Positions 38,123-51,847 of a stretch of 64,000 nucleotides of DNA are shown here, piece by piece. Made by a program: the position numbers and the translations under genes. Source of the DNA: Arctopsyche grandis (lineage: Eukaryota; Arthropoda; Insecta; Trichoptera; Hydropsychidae); assembly GCF_051622035.1 (NCBI RefSeq), contig NC_135357.1, positions 17,826,256 to 17,890,255 on the forward strand. Reading direction: 5' to 3'. Below the pieces are notes generated by a model. That model did not search any database. It was not told where the DNA came from and saw nothing but the letters and a program-made list of their open reading frames with translations. Positions within the stretch are counted from its first letter, which is position 1; every line of letters starts with the position of its first letter.

Positions 38123-39357
38123 CTCATCTCGAAAGGTTCATGGTTTTTACTTTTTATGAGAAGAACGACAATATAATAAATGTATTAGTTTCCAAATGCA
38201 CTATTCAAACTAAAATATTGATTTATAAAAATATTATTTTAAATGCCAGTTTAAATCGATGACTTATTCAGAAGATCCCGTTGATATATGTATGTACATA
38301 TGTATGTATGTATGTACATATAATTTACAGTCCAAGTTTTCACTCCGGTTCGTTCATGAACATATCAGTTTGTTCACACACGAATTATAAGATTTTAAGT
38401 GTCAAAATCTATCTGCAAATATGTATGTACATAGATTCTCACCAGGTGTTCCAAATTTTGAGCTGTCAGAACAAGAAATATTTAAAACCGGAAATTCTGT
38501 GGAAACCACATTACAACTTTGCTTTAATTCCCATTTCCGCTATATTTTATATCAAATAGAAGATAGATAATGGGGTAAACTTAAGCTTATGCCTTATAAT
38601 GCATTAACTATCGTTTCTGCATGAACAAACTAGTTCGTTTATCAATTTGTTTTTTTGTGTGCAATATAACTGGGCAGATTGGTTTGTGTATGAAAAAACT
38701 AGTGTGTTCATGAAATAACGAAATGCTACGTGCTACTGAAATGCATATACATATGTAGAAAGGCTTCAACTTTTTAATATAAATTTTCATGATAATTTCA
38801 TTACTCAAACATACAAGACAGTACAAATAGTTTATATACAGTGATGATGTATATTATTATGATTCCACATCAACTGGAATATTTATGACGTTATCTTATA
38901 ATACCATTGGACAGGTTTTCAATGAGAAACTTTTATTTTATTGTATTATATTACAGGTATTTTTTTTGTACATAAGTACTAACAATTCCAAAAATGTTTA
39001 CAAATACAGCAGCATATTTTGCGAGAAATACTCAAATTTTTACAGAGTGTGTAAGCGGGTAGCATATTGATAATAATCAACAAATTCGAGATGATAAAAA
39101 CTTCATTTTGCGAGAAACGAGGATAGGTTGTCAATTTCGTGGAACCGTTTCAGCAATGCAATCAGAAAAATTGAAACTGAAAGCGAAAGCACGACCACTC
39201 AGTTGAAAGCATTACACTTTAATCACCGAGCTACATATGTTGCTCGTTGAATACATAAGTTGTGTACACAATGACGTGTTGGGTATTAGGTCTTATCAAT
39301 ATAAGGGGATTTCGGTGGCAAAAATGTTAAGTAGATTAACAAATTTAAATACCAGTT

Positions 39358-39566
39358 AAGGTCTGTTCATACCTATCCAGCACGAACCGGCAGCAGCAGG
39401 TATCCCGCAAGTAGGGACAGCTTATTTGGTACATTATATATGGACGCATTCATACTCTATTCATGCATTCATACGCGTCCATATAGAATGTACCAAAGAA
39501 TACTGTCCGAACTTGCGGAATACCTGTTGATGCCGCTTCATGCTGGATAAGTATGAACAGACCCTT
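39358..39566. mobile_element. MITE family C copy 2
   Basis: Ends aggtctgttcatacctatcc and the inverted gtatgaacagaccct, with TTA on either side. The middle repeats the words of copy 1 (agcagcaggtatccc, gacgcattcatact), partly as its own inverted repeat, so nearly the whole element can fold back. Confidence 0.8.
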
Positions 39567-39753
39567 ATACGCTTATCTGTTCCGAGCTCATTAGCAACAA
39601 ATTCCTTAAATAATTTCTTTAAGAAACGGTATCTCGGATAATTGCGAAGTATTATACATTTTAAGATATTTTTAAAAAAAATATATTACATTCATAGATA
39701 TATAATGTAATATATTTATATATCTATGATGACATTACATAAACACACACAGG

Positions 39754-40101
39754 TTAATTCCATACCCTATGACAAACCAAAAAAAAGACATATATTTTTA
39801 ATATGCGAAAAATCTATCAGAACCATTAGTTACCTACATAGGTATACATATGTTAAATGCTATTTTTTGAAATAATCGAATAAGAAAGTATGATATAATA
39901 GATACGATTCCACACGGATACAAATAATGCGCGGATCGAAAAATAATAAACATTTAGCACTAAAGAAATATATGTATTGTATGTAGAATAATATAAAATA
40001 TCAATATCGATCAGTCGAACGTCCCAACAGGGGGCCCCTCAAGTAGTCCGGGCCCTAGATCTTTAACCCCAGCTCCCCCACCCCCTCTCAGCGGCCCTGC
40101 A
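39754..40101 (+). mobile_element. hAT-like miniature element, family B copy 2
   Basis: Clearly alignable with 5570-5949 (attccataccctatg, gcgcggatcgaaaaataat, cagtcgaacgtcccaac, cccctcaagtagtccggg). It lacks the left terminal cagggccgcc, so it is truncated at the left. Confidence 0.8.
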
Positions 40102-43100
40102 CACAAGTGTGTGTGTGTTTGTGTGCATTGTCTAAATTTTACTTATTTCATTTAAACGAAGGCGTCTAGTTGTCTAGACGAAATAATGGAAAGTTTTATA
40201 TTAAAATACCCACGTATTGGAGAAGTCTACAGAAAAACGTTACTAATAATTTAATATGAAATGTATTTGATATACATACTCGTATGTAATATAATATTTA
40301 CAATTGGTCATAAATTACATCCATATATCTAGTACGTGGTAATAAGAATTACAATTCATACGATACAATTGTAAGTGACGCATTGGAATATGCTTTTATC
40401 AGCCATGTAAATATTTAAATGATTACGTATTCCGAAAATAGCCGAATTTCACATTAAGTGAATCTGTATAATTTTAAGCCATGGCTTATGTACATGCATG
40501 TTTGAGCTACATACAGCCTACGACTAGCGAGACGAGCATTACAAATGCTTCTCTCTTGGGTGTTTCCCACAATTAAAAACTTTGATTAGGGTAATTATGA
40601 ACAACTAAGGGCAAGGCTGAGTAAGATGAAACTGTTACAATGTTAATGGAATTGAAATTACCAAGAGGCTGAAAATAGTGTGAGGCACTGCGCCGGCGCC
40701 TTTACTTATAAACACGTTCGATATTCGCATTGCGCAATATATTTGAAGTATTTAATATGTATTGCAACCAATTCATTCATTTCGATTTCAGACATTGAAT
40801 GACAAATTTTTAGTGCCATATTCAGCTACCAGACGATGGCGATCATTTTGATTACGATATAAGTACATACATATGTACAGTGGCGCGCCGTGACTTTTAA
40901 AACATGGAACTAGGTCTGGATAAGAATATAAACATACATATGTATGTACATATAAGATACAGTAAGGGTGTAAAGCTCGAATCAGTATACACTAACTAGT
41001 AAGTGTATGCATCACCAAAATAACCCAGTGACAGTATTCACGGGAAAATAAATGAAAACGTTTACTAATAAATTCATACACTCGCTATCCGTACGTAGTA
41101 AATGAATTTGGGAATATTTTTTTGATTAAGTTTCAGTCCCCCTTATAAAATATAACCTATGTAACATAATCTAAATGGTAGATAATGCGGAAGTAGGTAA
41201 TTGTAAAACAACTACAGTGGATTTAACCTTGCTAATTATTGTCTATTTCATATCAATTGAACAATAATGAACACAACCAGTTATATTATTGAGCATAAAA
41301 TTCATTGGAAAAGCAACGTTAAACTTTTGTCAGCTATCAAACCACTAAAATTTCATTCGTTAGTTGATTTACTAGTTCGCAGCAGTAAGTGCATATATTT
41401 TCGCGTCAGTGTATCTGCGGAGTATCTGCGGAATCTTGCGTCGTAAGCTTTAGCTAAAAACCAAAGCTAGTGTACACACTTACTAGTCAGTGTATACTGA
41501 TTTGAGATTTCACGATCTTATATAAAAAAATGTATTTTTAATTATAGTAATTTGTCTTGAAGTGATGATAATCTGTCTTGAAGTGGGGATTTGTGGTAAC
41601 AGAAATATCCAAAGTAGTATATTTTCTTAATAACATCTGGTTTGTCTTCGAAACATAATCTTCTGAACGATTTCTCGAATAATCAATCGAGAATATAACA
41701 TTACAAGGCCTTGTTGTTTATTTCTGCGCGCTCCGCACTGATTTGTTCCGAGGGAATCGTTTCGTGAGCCGAGTCCCTTGCCATACTTGCACTCTGTGTA
41801 AATATGTGTTATTTTAACAACAAAAAGTTCAGAATGTTTTATTCTTAGTGAAAATTCCATAAATGCTTGAAGAGACGAGTACATTAAGAAATGTTTTGTC
41901 TTCAACGGAACGTTTATACATAACAATTCGCCAGTACCGCTAAGGGAACAGAATTGAGATGGCGAGTCGGACCATACCGTAACAATCCATTAGCATTACC
42001 AATATCTCAGGTAGATGTCGATTCCGGTTTCTGAACTTCGCTAATCCGAGGGAACAATATTAATATGGACAACAATCTGAATTTATTTAATCGGCATAGT
42101 CCCTCTAGTCAGTGGCGGATATGAAATTTGAGGCCCCCAACTTCAGTAAAATAATATTGTCATCGTTTTTTGACATGCTTTTCAGTAGGTATATGGCTTT
42201 TCATTAAGATTTTACAAAACCATATTTTTATTTATTTATTTACTATATGTACTTTTTTTTTATACCATATTTTTATTTATTTATTTACTATACAGTTTTT
42301 AGGAGAAAATAGGTAGGTACTATTTTAAAATATTATGTAAAATCGGTATTATTTTAATTTATTCTTGGCTTACAAACTTATTGTGGACAATGATAATAAT
42401 TTATAAGTTGAAACTTTTGTTAGTAAAGGCCCATTTTGGGGGCCCCAAGATTCGGGGGTAGCAGTAGCGTTTTCGTATCATCCAATGTTGATTAAAAAAT
42501 CGGGGGAACATTTAAATAGTCTCAGATGAAATTTCTTTAATAGTTAAAATTAGTGTGTTTAAACATAACAGAGTTGTTGTTAAATAATGATTTGTTTATA
42601 TCGTACATTTACATTGTGAAAATCATTGACAGTTTCATTTATTACGGTCAATTACGAGCTTTCATACGTAATTTAGACACAATACTGCAGACTTACTGTA
42701 AATCACTAAGACAACTAGTGATTATTTTTACCAACAGTTTTGGGGAAACAAAGTGTTTATAATTTTTCTTACAAAAACCAGTTTGGTTGAGATGCTGCAG
42801 TACCACAGTTCTATAAGTCGACCGCGCTTGGTTACAAATAATTATTTTTGCTCTATTCATTGAATATGCACGCATAATTACAATCAGATTTATAACGATT
42901 TTAAAAGAAAAACTCCTATCACCGCAAATATGTTAGTTCTAAGGCAATGACATTGAATGTGTACAACGAAATCAAGACAATTAGTTCAAAGCGGCCATGT
43001 TTGTTTACGATACCGCATTGTTCATACAATTCGAAACTAACAACGTCAACCGTGTTGCTTCACGAAAATAAGCCGTAAGCGCATACACATTAAAGAGCAA

Positions 43101-43296
43101 AATCGAATACACAATGACCGATCCCGACATTAAACGTCAATATGACGTTACTGTTTGCAGTTTGAACTTCAACGTCGTGTAAATAATAAACGCGACTAAT
43201 TATATCATAATACATTAGTACCGAGCACAAAACGAAGTACATATGCACATGTCAAATTTGACATATGCAGATGCACGTGACCGGCACGTCACTCAC
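40102..43296. other. Stretch without a recognisable gene
   Basis: AT-rich. It contains a repeat at about 42105-42470 (cagtggcggatatg at the left; ttattcttggcttacaaac and ggggccccaag to the right), part of which recurs at 55915-56035. No exon with convincing splice sites was seen until the minus-strand frame at 43297. Confidence 0.5.
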
Positions 43297-43587
43297 ATCT
43301 CCTTCGAAGACTTCCCATGCAGCATCCAACTCGTCTTCCTGAGCGTCCACCACACCAGGCATCAGCAATGACACAGTACTACACATTATCGCTTGCTTTT
43401 CCTCGCCCACATCGCCAACGCTGATTACACCATCCACGTCTGCCTCCAGATCGAAATTGATAATTCTGTGGGCCTCAGCTTTCGAACCACGTATCGATCT
43501 GTTCACTTCGTGTAATTGTATCGATGAATAATTACTATCGGCGAACGACACGAATGACGAGTTACCGCAAGCTACTTTGGCGCACAA
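43297..43587 (-). CDS. Candidate first coding exon, acidic, gene unassigned
   Basis: Ninety-seven codons from ATG (complement of 43585-43587) to a strong donor gtgagt at 43296, ending in phase 0. The product starts MCAKVACGNSSFVSFADSNY and ends DELDAAWEVFEGD. It has no signal peptide or domain I recognise. SART1 lies upstream on the same strand, so this is a separate transcript. Like the exon at 36714-36920, its phase and strand would allow splicing to the galectin exon starting at 28799. That is speculative because the intron would exceed 14 kb. Confidence 0.45.
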
Positions 43588-44122
43588 CTAACGGTTTGCG
43601 GGTTAGAAACCCCACAAGTTTCTCTACAATAGGCGACATCTACGCACCATCCGAGTGTGATGACTCGCATTGCTAATCTGCGCATGTTGAATCAATTTGC
43701 TTATGTTATCTGTAAGCCGGTTTTAATGTTGTATCTAATCGAAATTCTTAAGTAGGGCTTTCACAGCCAGTTTTGTTATTGATTTAATTGAAATTCTTAA
43801 GTAGGGTTTTCGCACAGAAATCTGGATTTAAAGTTTTGCGTATGAAAGGTTTCAAAATGCCTAGGGTTTACTAAAAGGCTGGTTAAGCACAACTAAGGTT
43901 TATTCGGGGAAATTAGTTTGTACTTAAATTCTACATTATTTTGGCCTTTCTCAAGGTCTGGGCCTGGCTATTTTGTAAGGTTTTTTACCTATTTAGTTTC
44001 TTTGTCTAGATCAAAAAAATGCTAAAATAAAATTGCCTTTTTCGCTAGAATGTCAACTTTGCCATTTTCAAGACATATATAAATTTTTTAAATTAAAATA
44101 AAAACGAGTAGTCTTAAATTAT

Positions 44123-44128
44123 TTTATT
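44123..44128 (-). terminator. Candidate polyadenylation signal of SART1
   Basis: TTTATT on the plus strand (AATAAA on the gene strand), about 160 bp past the SART1 stop codon. Confidence 0.5.
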
Positions 44129-44289
44129 ACACATTCATTACTTAAATTTAAATGTTACATAATTTGATCAAATTATATAAACTGGATTAAACTATACATA
44201 TATTTAATTTAGATCAGGTACTTAACTAGTTATTTAAAATTTGTTTAATACTTTTTTAGACACTTTTACAAGATATATAGACATAAAAA

Positions 44290-47200
44290 TTATGGTGCAG
44301 CGGCACGTGGTTGCTTTGCGCCACTCAGAACAACGAAAGCGGCTTGTGCTTCTTTTTGACGAGCTTGCAAAAGTGCCAGGGTTCCCAAGGGTGTGTCTGT
44401 AGAGCTCATCTTTTTCATAAGCTGTAATAAAAATAATAAAAAAAACAATCAAAATAAAAATTTCGAAGAACTCCAATTCACAAGAAATGATTAACATACC
44501 CCCTCTTGTTGATTTTGTTTGATACGTTTTTCTTGTTTATTTTTTCCAGGGCCTTTACCGTGAAACTTGTGAGAGAGATAACGAAATGCTTCTTTTGGTG
44601 GTAATGGTCTACCATCGTCATCGACATAATCTAACTTAACATTAGGACGAAAACCGTCCTTTTCCCTGAACTCACAAGTGGGCCCTGAATAGCCACGCTC
44701 CCTGCGATTCAATTTTTCGTCCTCCCTAAAATTATACAATAACCTTAGTTAGAAATGCAAGCTTAACATTGATCACATATAATCTAAATATATATTCTTA
44801 CCCGTGAGCTTTGTCATCAATTGAATAATGATGTGCACGCAAGTGGGAAAGACCAGCAGGAGCAGCTCGAGCTTCACGTCCTCTTTCTAAATAACCTTTG
44901 CTCAGAGCTAAACGTAAAGCTCCTGCTAAACCTGCACCAACTGCAGGTTCTGCTGCCAAAGCACCACCTCCATCTAAAAAATTCAAATACGTATTAATAA
45001 TAAATTAATCGTCAAAAAGCTATAAATATGTACGTAACAATTTATCGATGTATTTACCTCTTGTAACATCAACTTGTTGTTCAGTTTCAGTATCCACTGA
45101 ATTCCAAGCACCCTCAGCTTTATCACTTTCTGCCATCTCAGCTTCTACAGATCGTTCCAATTCCTAATATAAAAAATACATGGTTAAAATTATGATAAAA
45201 CTTCACTTGGGCGTGAAAAAAGTATTAAAAAAAAAAAAAAAAATACCATTAACTCCTCAGCGTCAACATCCCTGTTGCCAGCCTGACCATAAGTAGGAAT
45301 ATCTCCAAGAGTTCTGCAGAACTCTGCTGTGCTATCTAAAACTATACCACCAGTAAATTCTTCAGTTTCTTCAACTTCTTCCTTTATCGAAGCTACTATA
45401 TGTTCAAACTGAAATAATAAAAAAAACTTAATAAAGAATAACTTAAAAAAAAAAACTCAATAAAGAAAATTAATAAAGAAAAGAACCTTGGGCAATTTCT
45501 GTTGTTCCGCCAATTTAAGTTTTCTCGCTTTAGCAAGTGCTAATTCTAATTCATTGTCTTCTTCTTCTTCTTCTTCAACCTCAGGTTTCAGAATGGAAAA
45601 GTTAACTTTTATGTCTGTAAAAAGTTTTATAATAGAATGATAAAGATAAATTATTTTTAGGAAACTACATGATTAAAAAAAAAGGTTACCAGTGTCATCT
45701 GTGATTATAACGTCATTATCTTCAATAACTTCTATGTCAGAGCCATCATCTTCAATCTTTGGTTTTTTTCTTATTTTCCCCTGTGAAGTGTGTAAAAATT
45801 CAATATATATAAATAATCAATAGACATACTTAATATTTTTTAACATAAATCAATGCGAACCTTCTTCTTTGTTTTTTTGAACTTGGCTTTGATTTCGTCT
45901 TCTGTGTAATATTCAGAGGCAATTTTTAAATCAGGTAGTACCAAAGATTCTACACGTTTTGAAGATAGTTTTTCTCTTATCTGCAAGAAAATGATGCAAA
46001 TTCGAGGTGAAAAAAAAAAAAAAATGTATTTTAATAATGCAAGATTAAAAATTATACCAACCATCATCTTTTTAAACTTTCTGGCTTCTTCTTGATCTTC
46101 ATCACCAATTACGAAACCTTCAGGCTTTTTTTCACCGTTGATCTCATCGTCGTATTTGCTAAGAATATTTATCTCACGATTTACTCCTAGAAGTTCGATA
46201 TCATCTGCACCCTCGAAAGGATTGTAACCAGTTTTAGATGCCTTTTTATTCTCATTACTCTGCAAACGAAAATGTATGTAAGTTTCCAAATGTCATATAA
46301 TTAAGTCCAACTTTTAAAAATTAAATATTTTGTTTATTCACTGGGTAATACTTATACAGTATAAAAATCTGTTAAGTGACCATGTGAAGACGATTTTCTT
46401 GGGCCAAATATTCAGATAAAAGGTGCAATTTAAACACATTTCCTTAATAAAATTTTGCCCAAATAACAAACAAATAAAATAAAGTAATGTTGATATACCT
46501 TTTTATATCTTTCATCATCTTTCATATTGACATTCATAAGAACGTCATCTCCCTCATCAAGAACTTCACGATCTTCTAGTGTCAGAATAACTTTGTTATC
46601 TTCTTCAAAAGCATCTGTGTCATGCAAAACACGCAATCCATGTAAAGATTGAGCAGTGTATGCATTTCTACGATCACCACGCTCTTCTTCCGCAGCTAAC
46701 TCTCCGACACCAAATTCTGCATCCAATTCATCCAAAATTGCTGCCTATTTAAAGATATAAAATAGTAAGTAAGAAAAGTATGTAAAAAAAATAGGTATTA
46801 TATAAGAAAAGACTTACTCGTTTAGCAGCGTCTTCTTTTTGTTTAATGATTTCTCGATTTTTTTTCACCCATGCAACAGCATCACCATCTTCATCATCAG
46901 AATCAGCTAAGTTTGTAGTAGTCAATAATCTAAAAAATAGTAGGTTTTGAAATAAGATTTTTTTTTTAAATATAAAAACAATAATAGATTTTAAAACATT
47001 GTTTCTTCACTGGGTAATACTTGTACAGTACATCACTGTCAAGTGACCATGTGAAGATTTATAATCTCGGTCAAAATTTTAAGGAAAATTCATCGATAAA
47101 GAAGAAACCTTGTCTGAATGATTTGACCGGAACGAAATAATAAATATAAATAAATAAAAAAAACTCTTACTTTTGTTCCAACAGTCTCTTCTCTTTTCTT

Positions 47201-47306
47201 TCAGAAATTTTTGTTCTTAGAGTTTCTTGTTTTTTCTTGGCTGCAATATTATCAGCTGGTTTATGATAAAATTCTCCCAAATCATCTTTAATTTTGCCAT
47301 CCTCTG

Positions 47307-47337
<31 letters not shown>

Positions 47338-49612
47338 TGAAAAAAATGTAAAACCAATTTGTTTAGAATGCTTTTAAAATTTTTAAATTACCAGCACTTG
47401 TGTCTTCCGTCAACTGCAATGGTTTAAGTCCCAATTTTGCACGTAGACGATTTGTTTCATCTATCGATAATGAGTCTGATTTAGATCCAGACGCAATTTG
47501 ATCTGATTCAGAATGTTTTGATCTTTTTTCTGGAGCCGGTGATACTAGATGAGAATCGACAGGGACTTCTTCAACTAAAATGATAGAAAAATTTTGGGTT
47601 ATTTATTACCCTAGATTTAGGGTCATTTATCACCCCAAAAATTGGGATCTCACAATCAGCCAGGTTTTCACTTTTATCCACATACAGAAATGCATTGGAA
47701 TGAAAAATACAACTAAGTGACGCTATATTTTTAGTTTCATTACTTGTTTTTATTATTTTAATTATTATATTTTTTTTAAGTGTATTTTTCAAAAATTTAA
47801 ATGGGAAATCAAAGCGTGAAATAATATTAAATTAAAAAATCTAATTATTAAATGAGTACAGTGTTAAATTATATTTCTAATATGAACGTGTTTCTATGCA
47901 CGATATTTACATTCGAATGCATGTGTAAAGTTTAATTGCCTTCAAGTTCCAAATCTTTTGATGGTGATGGCGATCAAGTTCCAAAATGGTGAAATTTCCA
48001 CAACTAATAATCCTTCATTTCGAGGGTGGACGAATCATATTGAAAACGTGGCAGGTGCCGAGATTTAATTGCTGTGACAGATGAAATATCGAATATGTCT
48101 TTAAAAATTTACATCTTAAGGGCGAAAGCACATTGAGATGAACAGTCTTGGCTTTGAGTTTAGAAAGTGCGTTCCCAGTAAATTCTTAATTCGTACGATC
48201 TTATTATTTCGACTAGTTTCTCCTACATTTCTTCGAATATGGGATTAGCCGTTTATCAATCACTGTCAAGCTTATATCAATACAAGGACAAAATATAACC
48301 GAAAACACTGCAGGGGGTGATTTTTGGGATTGCGTACTTCAGGCATGGATGAGCATGCTTGGGTTTTTTTTGCATAATAAAGAGTACCTAAAAAAACACG
48401 TGCCACATGCCTCTCTGTGTGATTTCGACCCAAGTCTACCCTGACATCTGTACGTCACTAGCCACTGAACAAATTTTCTGAAGTTCAACTTTAACACACG
48501 TGTTTCGTTTATTGCAAACACGTGTTAGCGATAATCGGCTGATTTGTTTTGATTATAACTAGTTTGTCCCGAGCCTTCTTTGTAACTTGTTATACACCTT
48601 TTTTTATTGATCTATTGTGGAAAAGTTTTTTTTTTGTTGGATCGATTGCTGCTCACCAATTATGTGAGTTAAAAATATTAAAATAATTTAATTATTAGTA
48701 CAAGTATGTTTTTTTTAAATTGAAAATACGTGGCGTTGAGGCGCGCGCTTTCTACAAACGCGTGGCGATCAAGTCCATTTTCTATAAAATTTCTTTCGAG
48801 TTGTCACAAGGCTCAGAATGATTTTTCCCAGTTCCCAGCCTCCTGGACACATGCATATTGGGTGGGTGCACGTTAAAATGGTGAGCGACGAAAGCTTCAG
48901 GTGTAGTTCATGTATCAATTCCTTTTCAAACCAACCCGTCGACAGCAAAAATGTATTAATTCGTTTCCAAATCAATGGATACAATACGAGTCATTAAGGA
49001 AGCGAACAAGCGACCAACTCAAAAGTCTTCCAATCCAACCAAAGATAATTTGATAAAAATGTGGCCGTGCGTTGAATACCTCATGGTGTTGTGTGAAATC
49101 TATAATCCCCGGTCGACACTTTCGGTATCCACAGTGGTCTGCACCGTCTGAAACGAGGAACAGAAACAGCCATTAAACTGTCCAAAGACGCCAACTGACG
49201 ACAGAATAGACTTGCCAACGATTCGACCACAATACGTGTTCGGCGTTGGCAAATCTGGGGCGGTGGCTGTCGAGGTTATGTCGTGTGGCGTCACATGACG
49301 GCAATGAGGTAATGTAAACAAAAGTAGTGGCAATATTGGCAACGAGTGCTCACCGTCGGAGGATCTGCGTCTGCGCTGCTTGCGGTGGCGGCGGCGCTCC
49401 ACTTCCGGTTGCGGCTGCGACTGCGACTGCGACTGCGATTGCGATTGCGATTGCGATTGCGACAGCGATTGCGAGGGGAGTCCCGGGGGCGAAGGCGAGT
49501 GGCGGCGCCTCTTGCGGGCATCCCGAGCGCGGGTGAGGGTGCGGGTGCGGGACTCCGACCTGGACCGAGATCGAGACCGAGACGATCGCTTGTGCTTCTT
49601 ACTCGACCCCAT
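44290..49612 (-). CDS. SART1: SART1/Snu66 homolog, U4/U6.U5 tri-snRNP-associated protein 1
   Basis: Fourteen exons give 755 residues: 49612-49354, 47574-47392, 47303-47171, 46929-46818, 46744-46499, 46259-46062, 45980-45861, 45780-45690, 45614-45487, 45408-45247, 45163-45058, 44973-44802, 44725-44500 and 44421-44290. All phases agree. SART1 is needed to bring the tri-snRNP into the pre-spliceosome in the nucleus. Diagnostic stretches are [82 protein letters not shown] and [20 protein letters not shown]. The N-terminus is an Arg/Ser region followed by a Ser-Gln run from a hexanucleotide repeat. Two donors (exons 6 and 7) are weak (gttggt, gttcgc). Intron 1 (1.8 kb) contains a family A element. 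Confidence 0.96.
48116..48430 (+). mobile_element. TIR element family A, copy 3
   Basis: Left end ttaagggcgaaagcacat; right end ctctgtgtgatttcgaccc, inverted and diverged. It shares ttctcctacatttcttcg, gatcactgtcaag-like and gcagggggtgatttttggg with copy 2. It lies in SART1 intron 1. Confidence 0.8.
49380..49480. repeat. Coding hexanucleotide repeat (tgcgac/tgcgat)n
   Basis: About ten ctgcga/ttgcga units. On the SART1 strand they encode Ser-Gln pairs; other frames give Cys-Asp or Arg-Leu runs, which are not real proteins. Confidence 0.85.
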
Positions 49613-49897
49613 GCTCGATTCGATCTGCGGTTTGCTGCGACGCCGACACGTCCGCGCTCTGACTATGCAGTGGGCACCGGAACTGGCACGACTCCCGTAA
49701 CACTCGAAACTACGCCCATTATGCGATGGTCTCGATCATTATTCATTAATGCGACGTTGTATCTTCATTTTTATACCTTAAATTCGTCACTTTCCGTATG
49801 TTAAATTAGTTCAATTAGAAATTCCCACATATGCCAATGACTCAAACAAAATATTTCTTATATCAAAATAAAAGTGGAAAATATATTTTGTATACAC

Positions 49898-50022
49898 CTT
49901 ATTGATATTATATAAAAGCTCCTCTTTGTCAGAAATGTTGATGTCTGCAGAATGACCGGTGAATGTGTTAACCATCTTTATATTAACAGATCCGTCCTTT
50001 GAGGACCACGAGAAGGTGGGAG
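49898..50022 (-). pseudogene. Isolated exon-like frame, gene unassigned
   Basis: Read on the minus strand, an acceptor tttcag precedes a 125-bp frame (APTFSWSSKDGSVNIKMVN, then TFTGHSADINISDKEELLYN) ending in a gtgtat donor. The composition is protein-like. No gene with matching exons is visible, so it may be a relic or part of an upstream gene. Confidence 0.3.
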
Positions 50023-51264
50023 CTGAAACCTTACCAGGAATTGATAGAAAAGGTTTTAGTTAGTAAAATATGGAAATTCATTTATAAATAAATAAATAAT
50101 TGTAAATTTATCAATATTTAGACAGATATATCTACAAAAAAATAAAAAGGTACACAAAATTATATTGTACTAGTGTTGTACTACATGGAATATCATTGCA
50201 TGGGTTATGGCATATTAAGTTATTAATTAGAAAAAAATTATAAGAAATGTGTCGGTTCAGTGTTTAATCAGTTCAGTGAAAAAAAAAGGTAAAAACTACC
50301 TATGTACCTACATGGGTGCACCTCACGGGATCGAATGTGAAATGTAAATATCGGAAGGCAAAGATCGAAAATCGAAAGATCTTAAGTCGAAAGATCAAAA
50401 AAATAGGGTGCATGGTAAACGGTACATACTCACTTAATTTGCGCGAGCAGGATACAACAAGAACAAGAAGAAGCAGTTTTTCGTGCATTTCACATTCGAT
50501 CCCGTGGGGTAGACCCGTACCTATATACATATAAACAATAGAAAAATTTAATTAATTAAATTTTCAATAGATGGCGCTTAATGCTCGGAGACTAATTTGC
50601 CTAGCAGAATATATAGACGGTTTTTGTTGATCTGTTATTTTGTTCGTATTATATTCGTATGTTTTGTTGGCAGTGTTTTAACTGTGACGTACATATGTGG
50701 AATCGAAACTATTATTATAATACGGCGAGAGTTATCTTACTCAGACACACAGAATAGCGATATCATATATATGATTATACGTATAATTCACCTGTTTGTT
50801 TGTAAATTTATAAAGGGTGAACATCATTTACGAGTGTTTAAAAATGTAATTATAACGTACATTCTATTGGAAAAATATGTCTAATCAAAGTTGGATGACT
50901 TTCAAAATTAATGTCAAAGATTTATTTAAACGTTGTATTTATTAAAAGAGTAGCTTTATAATTTTAACAAGAGAAAATTCATTAATTGTATAATTAATAT
51001 CAATTTTATTTAAAATCTCATTTTCAATTGAAATTAAAGTTAAATTATTTAAACGATTTTGCACCATTGTAAATAATCGAACGCTGGAAATCAATATCTA
51101 TGAGTTGAAATGGACCCCGTTCAACTAATATTTGTGCATCATGTGCGGAAATACTTGCTGGCCATATACCTGAATCGTTTGATGATAAAAAAGTTTTATC
51201 TAGTTCGGACTCACTTATGCTTACATTAAAATTATCGTTAAATGCAGATATTGGGAAAATCATA

Positions 51265-51505
51265 TCACGCATCGGATTAATTGGGCCAGAAATCGAAATA
51301 ATTGGGTTAGAAATTGGATTAACCGTGTCAGATATTGGGATAACCGGCTTAGCAATTGAAAGGACCAGGTCAAAAATCAAATAAATGGAATAAAAAATTG
51401 GAATAATCGAAACGGGCATTGGAATTATCTGGACAGGCGTCGGATTGATCGGGCTAGAAATCGAATTAATTGGATCAGAAATTGGAGTAACCGGGTTGGA
51501 AATCG
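51265..51505. repeat. 21-bp degenerate tandem repeat
   Basis: About eleven units of the form attgggttagaaattggatta with substitutions that mostly preserve the 21-bp period. In the minus-strand frame they encode PISNPII-like heptads. Confidence 0.75.
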
Positions 51506-51572
51506 GGTCTGATGATAATGGTAATTCGAATACTGTATTATATAACGGTTGATGTCGATGTATATTTTAAAT

Positions 51573-51847
51573 GGTTCGGTGATTATTAGTCAAATGTGAA
51601 CCGGTCACAGGACAACTGGTCGCTCTAGATCGGTCACTCGTGATCATCCGTCACGCTTAAACTGGTCACACCCGAAAATTGGTCACGAAAAAACTGGTCA
51701 CACCCAAAAATTAAAAATTGGTCGAATTTTTGGGTGTGACCAGTTTTTTCGTGACCAGTTTTAGTGTGACGGGTGATCACGAGTGACCGATCTAGAGCGA
51801 TTGGTTGTCCTGTGACTGGTTCACATATGACTAGTAGTCCGTTTACC
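51573..51847. mobile_element. Foldback Mutator-like element FB (copy 2)
   Basis: Left end GGTTCGGTGATTATTAGTCA, right end inverted GGTAAACGGACTACTAGTCA. The arms match copy 1 at 15891-16350, including the ggtcac array, but the copy-1 spacer is missing, so the arms nearly meet. Flanks share tttaaat. Confidence 0.85.

Noticed and set aside
49327-49804. Plus-strand frames with Arg-Leu and Cys-Asp runs
   Set aside because: They are shadows of the Ser-Gln hexanucleotide repeat in SART1 exon 1 on the minus strand.
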